Position numbers and translations under genes: made by a program. A stretch of DNA of 64,000 bases from assembly GCA_963663395.1 (NCBI GenBank), contig OY760226.1:4898001-4962000 (forward strand), given 5' to 3'. The notes beneath the pieces were generated by a model. That model worked only from the letters and a program-made list of their open reading frames with translations. It made no database searches and was not told where the DNA came from. Below, in pieces: positions 44,653-53,467 of the stretch. Each line of letters opens with the position of its first letter. Position 1 is the stretch's first letter. Origin of the DNA: Azophilus sp963663395 (GTDB lineage: Bacteria > Pseudomonadota > Gammaproteobacteria > Pseudomonadales > Azotimanducaceae).

Positions 44653-45441
44653 ATGACAGCGATCCCGGGTAGCAAGTTCGAGCGCGGCACAGTCGAGGTT
44701 TTCGGATACCAGATACCCTATGCGCAGGCCGGCAACGGCGAGGTGATCGTCAGCCTCCCCGGGTCGGCCGGTCTCGAGATGTCCACCGCCAAGGATGTGC
44801 TTGCCGAGAGCCACCGCGTGATCGAGTTGGATCCCCCGGGCTGGGGCGAGACGCCCGAGATAGCCGGAGAGATGCAGCAGCGGCACCTGGCGATCATTCT
44901 TGCCGAGGCGGTGGCCGAATTGGGTATCGACCGTTACCACCTCATCGGTACATCCCTGGGGGGCAACAACTCCCTCTGGCTCGCATCCCAGTTCCCGCAG
45001 CGCGTGGCAACCATGACCCTGGAAGGGCCCATGCTGTTCTGTCCGCCCGAGGACCTGGTCAATCCTTTCGACATCGTCGCCGCCGTCAAGGGGGGCATGG
45101 CCTACGATGAGAACGCCATGCCCGCGCCGCCGCCCCACCCGAACAAGCCCTGGTCGACCGCGGAATACTTTCATGAGCAGATGCGGCGGCGCTTCAGGAT
45201 GATGAAATACCTCCGTCATCCCGAAGACGACAGGCCGCTGCGCGAATTTGCAGGGTCCACCGACATTCCAACCATGCTGCTTTTGGGCACGGCCGACGAA
45301 CTCCTCAAGGAGAGCTACGCTCAAACCTTTGCAGAGGTGATGCCGAGCGCTGCGCTACGAGTGATCGAAGGCGCGGGGCACGATATCCAGAACACGACCC
45401 CGGAGGCCTTCGTCGAGGCCGTTTCCGGCCTGATCGCATGA
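44653..45441 (+). CDS. Alpha/beta hydrolase
   Basis: 262 residues from ATG at 44653 with AAGAGGA upstream. Nucleophile elbow GTSLGG (Ser), acid in LLLGTADELL (Asp) and His in IEGAGHDIQ complete a catalytic triad; the oxyanion region is VSLPGSAG. Length and order suit ring-cleavage C-C hydrolases or lactonases. After an LLM monooxygenase it may open a lactone. The stop overlaps the next start (ATGA). Confidence 0.8.
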   Translation: MTAIPGSKFERGTVEVFGYQIPYAQAGNGEVIVSLPGSAGLEMSTAKDVLAESHRVIELDPPGWGETPEIAGEMQQRHLAIILAEAVAELGIDRYHLIGTSLGGNNSLWLASQFPQRVATMTLEGPMLFCPPEDLVNPFDIVAAVKGGMAYDENAMPAPPPHPNKPWSTAEYFHEQMRRRFRMMKYLRHPEDDRPLREFAGSTDIPTMLLLGTADELLKESYAQTFAEVMPSAALRVIEGAGHDIQNTTPEAFVEAVSGLIA

Positions 45442-45968
45442 GGTTCGGTTCCACGACCACAGGCGCCGTCATCGGCGTCCCGTGCCTGGCACTACTCGTC
45501 TACCTGGAAATCATCCCGTTCCTGATGTCTGCCGGGGGCGGGCCGACGCAAGAGCTTGCCGCGGAAATGACCGCATCGGAGCGCTTTGACTACCTGGGGG
45601 CCCTGTTCGCCTCGTTGCCTGACTGGGTGAAAGTGTGGATGAAGTTCCAGGACATCGTCATCACCGCTTCGCTGCTTTTTGTGTTGTGGCACCGGGAGGC
45701 GCAGGTCTATGCCCTGGGAATCATAATGAGCCATGTGTTCTTCTTTGCCTCCATTCCCCTTGTCCCGGCAGCAGCGATATCGCTCGACCTGGCGGCGCTG
45801 AGCCACTGGCTGTGGATTCCCACCCTGGTCGTATTGATCCGGGCCTGGCCAGGGATGGACAAACGATCCGGCTACGGCGCCTGGTGCACTGTCGCCATCG
45901 CTCAACTCGTGTTTTCACTGAGTTTCGACATTCCGGACGGAGTTCAGTTTTTCCTGGCCTTGGTTTGA
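45438..45968 (+). CDS. Small four-helix membrane protein
   Basis: 176 residues. Predicted membrane segments: VIGVPCLALLVYLEIIPFL, a stretch at IVITASLLFVLW, one at GIIMSHVFFFASIPLV and one at WLWIPTLVVLI, with a last one near the end. No named domain is recognised; DoxX-like size. It is coupled to the hydrolase by a 4-base overlap. A degenerate N-terminal copy is found at 35208. Confidence 0.65.
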   Translation: MRFGSTTTGAVIGVPCLALLVYLEIIPFLMSAGGGPTQELAAEMTASERFDYLGALFASLPDWVKVWMKFQDIVITASLLFVLWHREAQVYALGIIMSHVFFFASIPLVPAAAISLDLAALSHWLWIPTLVVLIRAWPGMDKRSGYGAWCTVAIAQLVFSLSFDIPDGVQFFLALV

Positions 45969-45993
45969 CCGGGCTTCCGCTACGAATGACGCG

Positions 45994-46149
45994 CCCAAAC
46001 AGCGTCGGAGCGAGTACCTGAAGCGGATCTGGTTCGACTCCGTCGTCTACAGCCCACAGGCGCTACGCCGATTGCTGGATACGGTTGGCGTGAGGCAAGT
46101 AATTGCGGGCGCCGACCATTGGATAAGGGGTCAGAGTCAATGCATCTGA
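45994..46149 (+). pseudogene. Amidohydrolase (ACMSD-like) C-terminal relic
   Basis: The frame reads RSEYLKRIWFDSVVYSPQAL, then LLDTVGVRQVIAGADHW, and breaks off into repeat-type sequence (GGGGTCAGAGT) ending at 46149. The pattern ..FDSVVYSPxALRxLLxxVGxxxVIxGxDH is the metal-site region of amidohydrolase-2 decarboxylases/hydratases. Only about 40 residues remain. A REP-like element seems to have cut off the end. Confidence 0.55.
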
Positions 46150-46150
46150 A

Positions 46151-48172
46151 CTACCGGTTGCCGGATGCAGCAGCACGGCGTCCGATGAAGCCGCCCACCA
46201 GTTCGACGATGTGCGGCGCCAGCGCGTCCGGGATGTTGTGCCCCATTCCATCAACGATGGCCAGTTCGGCGCCGCTTATCCATCTTGCCGTGTCTTCGCC
46301 GCAGGCCGGTAACAACAGTCGGTCGGCCGCACCGTGAATCACCAGCGTCGGGGCATCGATGGTCTTGAGGCGCTCCACCCGGCTACCGTCCGACATCGCG
46401 GCGCCTAGCTGTCGGCCAACGCCTTGTGGGCAGTAACACCGATCGTATGCGGCCCGGGCCGCCGCCAGTCTCGTCCGCTCATTTTCCGGGTACCTGGGAG
46501 AGCCGAAAAACTCCCGGTTCTCGGCATCGAGACGCACGGTCGCCTCTCTTCCCTCCACCTGTCGAAAGAGCGCCTCTTTCACGTCGTCAGCCATGGAAGG
46601 CAGGTCGGGATTGCCCGATGAGGACATGACCGAGCAGAGGGAAAGCACGCGCTGAGGATGTTGGTGGGCGAGAAGTTGTGCCACCATGCCGCCAAGCGAG
46701 ATACCGAAGATGTGCGCACGATCGACAGACAGGAAATCGAGCAGGTCCGCAACGTCGTCGGCCATCGCACTGAGGGGATAGTTTCCTTCCAGTTTGCTGG
46801 ACAGTCCGGTATCGCGGTTGTCGAACGTGATGACCCGCAATCCCTGTTGCCGCAAGCCCTCGATCAGCGCCGGGCTCCATTCCGTCATCTGCGTGCCGAG
46901 TCCGCGAATCAGGACGATGGCGGGCGCATTGCCACCGGTATCGCTGTACGCGAGTTCGATGCCGTTTGCCTGGGCCATGGCCGGGCTCGTCGCGCTTATC
47001 GACGGTGCTGCTGCGGGGTCGGTGTGGCCTTGTCCGCGTAGCGGTGGGCGGGAGATTCCGGGATCGGCCGGGACAGCGTACGGCCCGTCCGGTTGAGCCA
47101 GATCAAGCGGAGCGCCAGGCGTTGCCGGGGCAGCAGACGCGAATTGCCGGATTTGAGGGATGACGTGCTCGACCAGCATCAGTCCGCGGTCCAGACAGCG
47201 CATCCGGAAAAAGCTTGAGAGAAGCTCGCCCGCCGGGCTCGGCGGGTCGCTTTGTGCCGATGGTTCCTGCCAGTCGTTGCAGCGAAGCAGAAGCGTTCCC
47301 AGTTCGGCCTTCATCGTGCGTTGCAGCTCAATCAGCTCCAGCCGTTTCTGGTGAGTCAACCCCCCCGTTGCAGCGCTTTCGAGCAACAGCGCCGCCCGCT
47401 CGAGTTTCGAGTCAAACGATTTTGCACTGGCCGCAGCGTCCCGGAGCTCCCGCACGAGGCGTGCTGGGATGCAGAGACTGTCCAGTTCCGTAAGGCGGTG
47501 AAATTCCCCGGCTTCGTCAAGATCCAGTGGCCGGGTTTGAGCGAACTCCAGCAACTGCAGCACGCGTTCGGCCCGCACGTCGGCCCGCCTCACAAGGTCG
47601 GGGTTACAGGGCAGCCCGGACGGGCCCTTACACGGCACCGTTTCTACCGTGATGGTGCCTGCCCGAGGCGGAGGCGACGCAAATCGCGCGCTGTCTTCAC
47701 TGTTTAGGTGACTGCGCCAGGATACTGCCGAAAGCAGGCTGGATTCGTCCGGCCCCGGCATGCCATTGTTGGCTGCCTGGAGGCGAGGAGAGGCGGGCTG
47801 TTGGAAACCGGGCACTCCCCTCAGCATTGGCGATTCGCAAGGCCAATGCCGGGCGTGGGCCGGATCTGTAGCTTCCGACGGTGCTTTCCGGGCCACCGTG
47901 GGGCGAAGCGCGGCGATGGGATTCAAAAAGCGCAGGGTCGAACGCACCATCGACGCCAGTCGCTGCCGCAACGTTATGCGCCCTTCGGTAACACCGGTGT
48001 CCCGCTGCTCCAGTTGACTCGCGCGCGGGGATACTTCCCCCGTGTTGGAGGAGGTTGGCTGCCGGACCCGGCGACCGCCGAACTGGCCGCCCAATGATTC
48101 GGAGCCGGACTGACGCGGCCCGCGGTTGTTGCTCCAGTCAACGGCAAGGGCCGTACCGCTGGTTCCTTCCAT
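46151..48172 (-). CDS. Fusion: unrecognised N-terminal region plus alpha/beta hydrolase
   Basis: 673 residues from ATG at 48172 (AGGA 7 bases upstream; TTG at 48208 is an alternative). The last 275 residues are an alpha/beta hydrolase: IVLIRGLGTQMTEW, a Ser elbow GISLGG, Asp in VIHGAADRLL, His in DGMGHNIPD. The first 400 residues lack similarity I can name. They are rich in Ser, Pro, Arg and Gln, have helical blocks (ERVLQLLEFAQTRP, LERAALLLESAATG) and no signal peptide or membrane helix. Composition recalls secreted effector N-termini. It is a single gene on its own strand. Confidence 0.7.
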   Translation of the reverse strand: MEGTSGTALAVDWSNNRGPRQSGSESLGGQFGGRRVRQPTSSNTGEVSPRASQLEQRDTGVTEGRITLRQRLASMVRSTLRFLNPIAALRPTVARKAPSEATDPAHARHWPCESPMLRGVPGFQQPASPRLQAANNGMPGPDESSLLSAVSWRSHLNSEDSARFASPPPRAGTITVETVPCKGPSGLPCNPDLVRRADVRAERVLQLLEFAQTRPLDLDEAGEFHRLTELDSLCIPARLVRELRDAAASAKSFDSKLERAALLLESAATGGLTHQKRLELIELQRTMKAELGTLLLRCNDWQEPSAQSDPPSPAGELLSSFFRMRCLDRGLMLVEHVIPQIRQFASAAPATPGAPLDLAQPDGPYAVPADPGISRPPLRGQGHTDPAAAPSISATSPAMAQANGIELAYSDTGGNAPAIVLIRGLGTQMTEWSPALIEGLRQQGLRVITFDNRDTGLSSKLEGNYPLSAMADDVADLLDFLSVDRAHIFGISLGGMVAQLLAHQHPQRVLSLCSVMSSSGNPDLPSMADDVKEALFRQVEGREATVRLDAENREFFGSPRYPENERTRLAAARAAYDRCYCPQGVGRQLGAAMSDGSRVERLKTIDAPTLVIHGAADRLLLPACGEDTARWISGAELAIVDGMGHNIPDALAPHIVELVGGFIGRRAAASGNR

Positions 48173-48285
48173 GTTGTTTTCCTGATTGCGCGTGAAGGCG
48201 TTGCGCAATTTGACAACAGCAATCGTCAGGAGTTAGGTGTCTGGCTTTCAGCCGCCTTGATCTTCCCGCAGAGGCGCGGTCGAAA

Positions 48286-49128
48286 TCATGACGGATTCTC
48301 CAGCACCAGCACGCCGGCTCCGGTATTCGACACCGGCACGTGGTAATGCTTGTGCACCACTTTCACGTCCTGGCGGAGCGCGCCGCGCATCACCAGCCAC
48401 ATGATTGTCTCGATGCCTTCCGTACCCGCACGCTCGATGATCTCCGAGTTGCTGAAGTTCGCGAACCACTCGGGATCGTGAATGATCTTGTCCATGCACT
48501 GGAGGTCGAACTCCACATCGATCATCCCGGCCCGTTCGCCCTGCAACTGGTGAGACATGCCCCCGGTTCCGAGAACCACCACTTTCAGCTCTTCCGGATA
48601 AGACGCAACGGCTTCGCCGAGCGCGCGGCCCAGGGCGAGGAGGCGCCCGCCCGTCGGAACGGGGTGCATGACCGTGTTGATGGCGAGAGGAATCACCTTC
48701 ACCGGCCACTCGGGCAAATGCCGCCACAACAGGCTCATGGGCACGATGAACCCGTGATCCACCAGCATTTCCTGACAGGTGGTGATGTCGAACTGGGCTT
48801 CGACGAGCGACTCGGCGATGTGCCAGGACAGCTCTGCATCCCCTTCGAATTCCACCCGTTGAGGCAAGCCCCAGCCTTCGTCGGCGTTCCGGTAGGAGGC
48901 CGCGCAGCCAAGCGCAATGGATGGCATGGCGTTAAGAAAGAAGTTCAGCCCATGGTCGTTGTACACGACGATGGCGACATCCGGGTCGACTTCGGCGAGC
49001 CAGGACTTGACCGGCTCGTAGCCGCCGAAGAAGCGCTTCCAGTAGCCCGTGTTCTCCAGCCCCCTGGCGATCGCGATGCCGATGGCGGGAATGTGCGAGG
49101 TGGTTACGCCGCCCACGATGCTAGCCAT
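48286..49128 (-). CDS. ligB: Protocatechuate 4,5-dioxygenase beta subunit
   Basis: 280 residues. Type II extradiol dioxygenase catalytic subunit: His12 (TTSHIPAIG) and His59 (YNDHGLNF) are iron ligands, with catalytic-type His in GTGGMSHQLQGER and Glu in NSEIIERAG. It opens protocatechuate between C4 and C5 to 4-carboxy-2-hydroxymuconate semialdehyde. It overlaps ligA by 8 bases and ends the six-gene minus-strand operon. Confidence 0.9.
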   Translation of the reverse strand: MASIVGGVTTSHIPAIGIAIARGLENTGYWKRFFGGYEPVKSWLAEVDPDVAIVVYNDHGLNFFLNAMPSIALGCAASYRNADEGWGLPQRVEFEGDAELSWHIAESLVEAQFDITTCQEMLVDHGFIVPMSLLWRHLPEWPVKVIPLAINTVMHPVPTGGRLLALGRALGEAVASYPEELKVVVLGTGGMSHQLQGERAGMIDVEFDLQCMDKIIHDPEWFANFSNSEIIERAGTEGIETIMWLVMRGALRQDVKVVHKHYHVPVSNTGAGVLVLENPS

Positions 49129-49522
49129 GCCAGAAACCTCCGGCTCTTCTCAGCTTCTCTTCGAGGCCGTCCGCCTTCGCATCCAGGTTTGCCTGAAACT
49201 CGTCCCGCGTGATGCTCTGGAAGGCCGCGCCCGTATCCTGCATGGTCATGCCCCTGGGCACCGCGAGCTTCGCCACGTAGTAGATGTTCGCTCCCAGGCG
49301 CAGCAGCGTGAGAAACTCCGAGTTCAACAGCGCTTTCCGCTGCTCCACAGTGAGCTCGAACCGGTCTGCATAGCGTTCCGGGTCGTCGTCGAACGCCCTG
49401 CGGTTCTCGTCCTGATTGAAGGAGAACAGCAGCTTGTTCAGCCCGTAGGCCTTGTGCGCCGTGCGGCCGTCGAACACATAGGTGCCGGGCAAATCGTCGT
49501 AGTCGTGCTTCCGCCAGCTCAT
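49121..49522 (-). CDS. ligA: Protocatechuate 4,5-dioxygenase alpha subunit
   Basis: 133 residues from ATG at 49522. LPGTYVFDGRTAHKAYGLNK and a helical region (ERYADRFELTVEQRKALLNS) are the LigA small-subunit signature. It forms the lid over the active site of LigB. Overlaps ligB by 8 bases and ligC by 4. Confidence 0.9.
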   Translation of the reverse strand: MSWRKHDYDDLPGTYVFDGRTAHKAYGLNKLLFSFNQDENRRAFDDDPERYADRFELTVEQRKALLNSEFLTLLRLGANIYYVAKLAVPRGMTMQDTGAAFQSITRDEFQANLDAKADGLEEKLRRAGGFWHG

Positions 49523-50457
49523 AGCTGACGTTCCAGCCGGTCCAGCGTCTTCATTGCGCCGAGCCCCTGGGCCAGGCTCGAGTTCGGCTCGCGGCCCTCG
49601 CGGATCGCGCCGAAAAACTCGCGGTCGGCCAGTTCGATGCCGTCGGTGCTCACAGCCCCGTCGCTGACGTCGATTTGCTCCCCGTCGCCGGTGAACAGGT
49701 CGTCGTAGTTGGCAATGTAGGTGCCGTTGTCGCAGATGTAGCGGAAGAACGTTCCGAACGGCCCCTCGTTGTTGAACGACAGGGAGAGCGTGCAGATGGC
49801 GCCCTCCGGGCTTTTCATGCCGATGGCCATGTCCATGGCGATGCCCAGCCCGGGGTGCATCGGGCCCTGCAGCGCCGTGACGCTCTCGGCGGGCGCGCCG
49901 GTCTGGTACTGAAAGAGATCCACGGTGTGGCAGGCGTGATGCCAGAGCAGATGATCCGTCCAGCTTCGCGGTTCCCCCTTGGCGTTGGTGTTGGTGCGGC
50001 GGAAGAAATAGGTCTGCACATCCATCTGCTGGATCTTCAGTTCCCCGGCGACAATGCGCTTGTGTATCCACTGGTGCGAGGGGTTGAACCGCCGTACGTG
50101 ATCCACCATGGCGACGACGCCGGTTTCCCGCTGTAGCGCAACCAGCGCCTCGGCGTCCGCGAGGTTGTCAGCCATCGGGATCTCCACCATCACGTGCTTG
50201 CCGGCACGCATCACCCGGGACGCCTGCTCGGCGTGAATCGGCGTGGGCGTGGCCAGAATGGCCGCTTCCACACCAGGTTGAGCCAGTGCTTCATCGAGAT
50301 CCAGCGCGACGTGTGTAATGCCCCGCGCTTCGGCCACTGACTCCACGGCTTCCTTCACGCCCCCGCAGATGGAAACCACCTCGACGTCGCCGATGCGCTC
50401 GATCGCATCCAGATGCTTGTTTGCAAAGGCGCCCTCGCCGACCATGCAGATCTTCAC
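49519..50457 (-). CDS. ligC: 4-carboxy-2-hydroxymuconate-6-semialdehyde dehydrogenase
   Basis: 312 residues from GTG at 50457, overlapping the previous stop (GTGA). Gfo/Idh/MocA-type Rossmann start MKICMVGEGAFANKHL (GTG read as Met) and the family's EIPMADNLADAEAL and HHACHTVDLFQYQTG segments. LigC oxidises the ring-cleavage product, via its hemiacetal, to 2-pyrone-4,6-dicarboxylate using NADP. Operon position between ligK and ligA supports the assignment. Confidence 0.88.
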   Translation of the reverse strand: MKICMVGEGAFANKHLDAIERIGDVEVVSICGGVKEAVESVAEARGITHVALDLDEALAQPGVEAAILATPTPIHAEQASRVMRAGKHVMVEIPMADNLADAEALVALQRETGVVAMVDHVRRFNPSHQWIHKRIVAGELKIQQMDVQTYFFRRTNTNAKGEPRSWTDHLLWHHACHTVDLFQYQTGAPAESVTALQGPMHPGLGIAMDMAIGMKSPEGAICTLSLSFNNEGPFGTFFRYICDNGTYIANYDDLFTGDGEQIDVSDGAVSTDGIELADREFFGAIREGREPNSSLAQGLGAMKTLDRLERQL

Positions 50458-51131
50458 TCGATGTACTCCAGACCCGCCGCGGCGAGCTTCCCGCGCATGT
50501 CGTAGATGTCCAGGCTCAGCTCTCCGGCTGCCAGGCGTTTGCGTTTGTCCACTTCGTTGGCCGCGCGCTGTTCGGCACGAACCACAACGTCCTCGGCCGC
50601 CTCGCGCGCCACAATGCACACCCCGTCGTCGTCGGCAACCACCACATCCCCCGGATTGACCAGGCAGCCGGCGCATGCCACCGGCACGTTTACCGACCCG
50701 GGCGTGGACTTCACCGTGCCTTTGGCGGAGATCGCCTTCGACCACACGGGGAAATCCATCGCCTTGAGGTCCGCCACATCCCGCACGCCCGCATCGATGA
50801 CGAGCCCCCGCACACCCCGGGCCCGGGCGGACGTGGCCAGCAGGTCGCCGAACATGCCGTCGGTGTTTTCCGCCGACAGGCCAGCCAGCAATATGTCGCC
50901 GGGCTGGCACAACTCGATGGCCACGTGCAGCATCCAGTTGTCGCCCGGATGCGCAAGCACGGTCACCGCGCTGCCGGCAATGCGCGCGCCCGGGTAGATC
51001 GGCCGCATGTAGGGCTGGAGCAGTCCCACACGGCCCTGCGCCTCGTGCACGGTGGCGACACCAAAGTTGCCCAGGGCGTCGATGGTTTTCGGGTCTGCCC
51101 GCTCGATGTTTCTGACCGCCACACTCTTCAT
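50454..51131 (-). CDS. ligK: 4-carboxy-4-hydroxy-2-oxoadipate aldolase
   Basis: 225 residues of the RraA-like/HMG-CHA aldolase family. LGNFGVATVHEAQGR, a metal- and phosphate-site region GLSAENTDGMFGDLLATSA, then DAGVRDVADLKAMDFPVW and VNPGDVVVADDDGV are characteristic. It cleaves 4-carboxy-4-hydroxy-2-oxoadipate to pyruvate and oxaloacetate. Coupled to both neighbours by 4-base overlaps. Confidence 0.88.
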   Translation of the reverse strand: MKSVAVRNIERADPKTIDALGNFGVATVHEAQGRVGLLQPYMRPIYPGARIAGSAVTVLAHPGDNWMLHVAIELCQPGDILLAGLSAENTDGMFGDLLATSARARGVRGLVIDAGVRDVADLKAMDFPVWSKAISAKGTVKSTPGSVNVPVACAGCLVNPGDVVVADDDGVCIVAREAAEDVVVRAEQRAANEVDKRKRLAAGELSLDIYDMRGKLAAAGLEYIE

Positions 51132-52180
51132 ACGTATACCTCGCCCTGAAACAGGAGACGCGCCGTGCGCACGACGCCGGCCGTTTCCACCCTGCCCTCG
51201 GCGTCCAGGCCCAGCTGCACGCGAAAGGAGCCGCCGGGGTGTTCAATGTCCATGATCTTGCGGTCGCCGTCCGGCACCTCGGCGATCCCTTCTACAACGG
51301 AACCCGGCAGCAGACAGCATGTAGCAGCGGAAACCGCACCCAGCACGCCGATCGACCGGTGACAGACATGCGGAATGAACGTCCGGGTCGAGATGGCTCC
51401 GCCGTTCACCGGTGCACTCACCATGCACATCTTTGGAACCGATTTCCGGGCCACATCGCCCAGGTTCATCCGCGGCCCGAGGGCGAGCCGCACCGCCTCG
51501 AGCCGCGCCTTCAACGGCTCGTTCGCATCGAGGCTTTCCGGAGATTCGGAGCCACTCAAGCCCAGGTCTCGCGCGCGCATCACCACCACCGGCATGCCGT
51601 TGTCCACACAGGTGACCTCGAGCCCGTCAACATCGTCGATGGCGCGGCCGGTGGGCTGCAGCGCCCCGCAGCTCGAACCGGCAATGTCCAGGTAGTTGCA
51701 GACGATGGGTGCGCCGGTACCCGGCACGCCATCGATGGCCGTGTCGCCGAGCGCCTGCAGCCTGCCACCGGGGGTCGGCATTTCGAGATGGCAGACGGCG
51801 CCGGTGTTTTCCATGCGTACCCGCACCACCGTGGCCGGGCTTTCAACTCCGACCAAGCCGTGCTCCAACGCGTAAACGCCCACACCGGCCAGGATATTCC
51901 CGCAGTTCTGCGCATCGCTCACGGTCTGCTTCGCCGGGTCGACCTGCAGGAACAGGTACGACACATCGATGTCGGGATCATCAGCGGCTTGCAGCACCGC
52001 CACCTTGCTCGTAAGCGGATGACCGCCGCCGATGCCGTCGACCTGCAGCGCATCGGGACCACCCATTACCCGGGTCAGCAGCGCATTCCGGGGGGCCGGA
52101 TCAATCGGCAGGTCGCTCGCCAGAAAATAGGCGCCGCGGCTGGTGCCGCCGCGGATGACGCTGCAGGGAATGGCGGTCAT
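51128..52180 (-). CDS. ligU: 4-oxalomesaconate tautomerase (PrpF family)
   Basis: 350 residues from ATG at 52180. MTAIPCSVIRGGTSRGAYFL is the PrpF/GalD start with the Cys of the active site at residue 6; a second Cys lies in QNCGNILAGVG. It isomerises 4-oxalomesaconate keto/enol or double-bond forms before hydration by LigJ. ATGA overlap with ligJ. Confidence 0.88.
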   Translation of the reverse strand: MTAIPCSVIRGGTSRGAYFLASDLPIDPAPRNALLTRVMGGPDALQVDGIGGGHPLTSKVAVLQAADDPDIDVSYLFLQVDPAKQTVSDAQNCGNILAGVGVYALEHGLVGVESPATVVRVRMENTGAVCHLEMPTPGGRLQALGDTAIDGVPGTGAPIVCNYLDIAGSSCGALQPTGRAIDDVDGLEVTCVDNGMPVVVMRARDLGLSGSESPESLDANEPLKARLEAVRLALGPRMNLGDVARKSVPKMCMVSAPVNGGAISTRTFIPHVCHRSIGVLGAVSAATCCLLPGSVVEGIAEVPDGDRKIMDIEHPGGSFRVQLGLDAEGRVETAGVVRTARLLFQGEVYV

Positions 52181-53190
52181 ACCTTGAGGCGCGAATAGAC
52201 CCGCCGCGCGTTGGCCGCGAAGATCATCGCTTTCTCGCCGGCCGATGCATTGGTCGAGGCATCGACGTAGCGCTTCGTGTCGTCGTAGTTGTGGCCGGTG
52301 CGCGGATCCACCCCGCGCACCGCACCGAGCAGTTCCGATGCGAACAGGATGTTTTCGGCGGGAATCACGTCGAGCAGCAGGTCGATGCCCGGCTGGTGAT
52401 ACACGCAGGTATCGAAGTACACGTTGCCGAGCACCAGTTCTTCCAGGCTCGGCTCGTTCGCCATGGCCTGCACCAGCCCGCGGAAGCGGCCCCAGTGATA
52501 CGGCACGGCGCCCCCCCCGTGGGGGATGATGAACTTGATGGACGGAAAATCCAGCAGCAGATCGGACGTCAGCATCTGCATGAACGCGGTGGTGTCCGCA
52601 CCCAGGTAGTGCGACCCGGTCGTATGAAAGTTGGGGTTGCAGGCAGCGCTGACGTGGATCATCGCCGGCACGTCGAGTTCGCACATCTTCTCGTAAAAGG
52701 GGTACCAGTAACGACCGCCCAGTTCCGGCCCGTTCCAGAATCCGCCCGACGGATCGGGGTTCAGATTACAGCCGACAAAGCCGTAGTCGTTCACGCAGCG
52801 CTCCAGTTCCGCAATGGAGTTATCCATGGACGCGCCCGGCGACTGCGGCAACTGCGCAACGCCAACGAAGTTGTCCGGGTAAAGCTTCGTGATGCGGTAG
52901 ATCAGCTCGTTACAGTGTTCGGCCCAGTGCCGGGACGTGTGCTCGTTGCCGATGTGGTGGCCCATCCAGGAGGCGCGGGGCGAAAAGATGGTGAGGTCGG
53001 TGCCGCGGTCGGCCTGCATGCTGAGCTGCGCGCCCTCCAGGCTGTCCCGGATCTGCTGATCGGAAATGTTCAGAAGCCCCTTGCGGCCGACCGCGAGCGG
53101 GTCTTTCTCGAGTTCGGCTCGCTGCGAGTCCCGATACTCGCCCAGCTCATCCGGCGCTGTGGTGTAGTGCCCGTGGCAGTCGATGATCAT
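52177..53190 (-). CDS. ligJ: 4-oxalomesaconate hydratase
   Basis: 337 residues of the amidohydrolase superfamily. Metal ligands HGH (residues 6 and 8, MIIDCHGHYTT), plus HVSAACNPNFH, IPHGGGAVPYH and the later Glu/Asp region ASELLGA. LigJ hydrates 4-oxalomesaconate to 4-carboxy-4-hydroxy-2-oxoadipate. It is the first gene of the operon, so the promoter should lie in 53191-53467, shared with divergent ligI. Confidence 0.88.
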   Translation of the reverse strand: MIIDCHGHYTTAPDELGEYRDSQRAELEKDPLAVGRKGLLNISDQQIRDSLEGAQLSMQADRGTDLTIFSPRASWMGHHIGNEHTSRHWAEHCNELIYRITKLYPDNFVGVAQLPQSPGASMDNSIAELERCVNDYGFVGCNLNPDPSGGFWNGPELGGRYWYPFYEKMCELDVPAMIHVSAACNPNFHTTGSHYLGADTTAFMQMLTSDLLLDFPSIKFIIPHGGGAVPYHWGRFRGLVQAMANEPSLEELVLGNVYFDTCVYHQPGIDLLLDVIPAENILFASELLGAVRGVDPRTGHNYDDTKRYVDASTNASAGEKAMIFAANARRVYSRLKV

Positions 53191-53467
53191 GGAGCTTCTC
53201 CTGGCCGTCAGGCGGAAACGCTTCCCGCGATGCTATCACCCACCTGTTCCTCGACAGAACGGGGCTAGCAGCGCTGAACACCATGGTCTCACGGAGAGGT
53301 TCGGCTCCCAAACCTCCGCCAGCCCAATGCAACGCCGGAGCCGGCCCGAGGGCGGATGCCGGGGCGGTCGCCGCGATGATTCCGAATCGCATCGCTCAGC
53401 TACGAGATTTCATTTTTTCAGCCACCCAACTGGGAATACACTGAGGCTTTCGACCACGCGCAAACCA

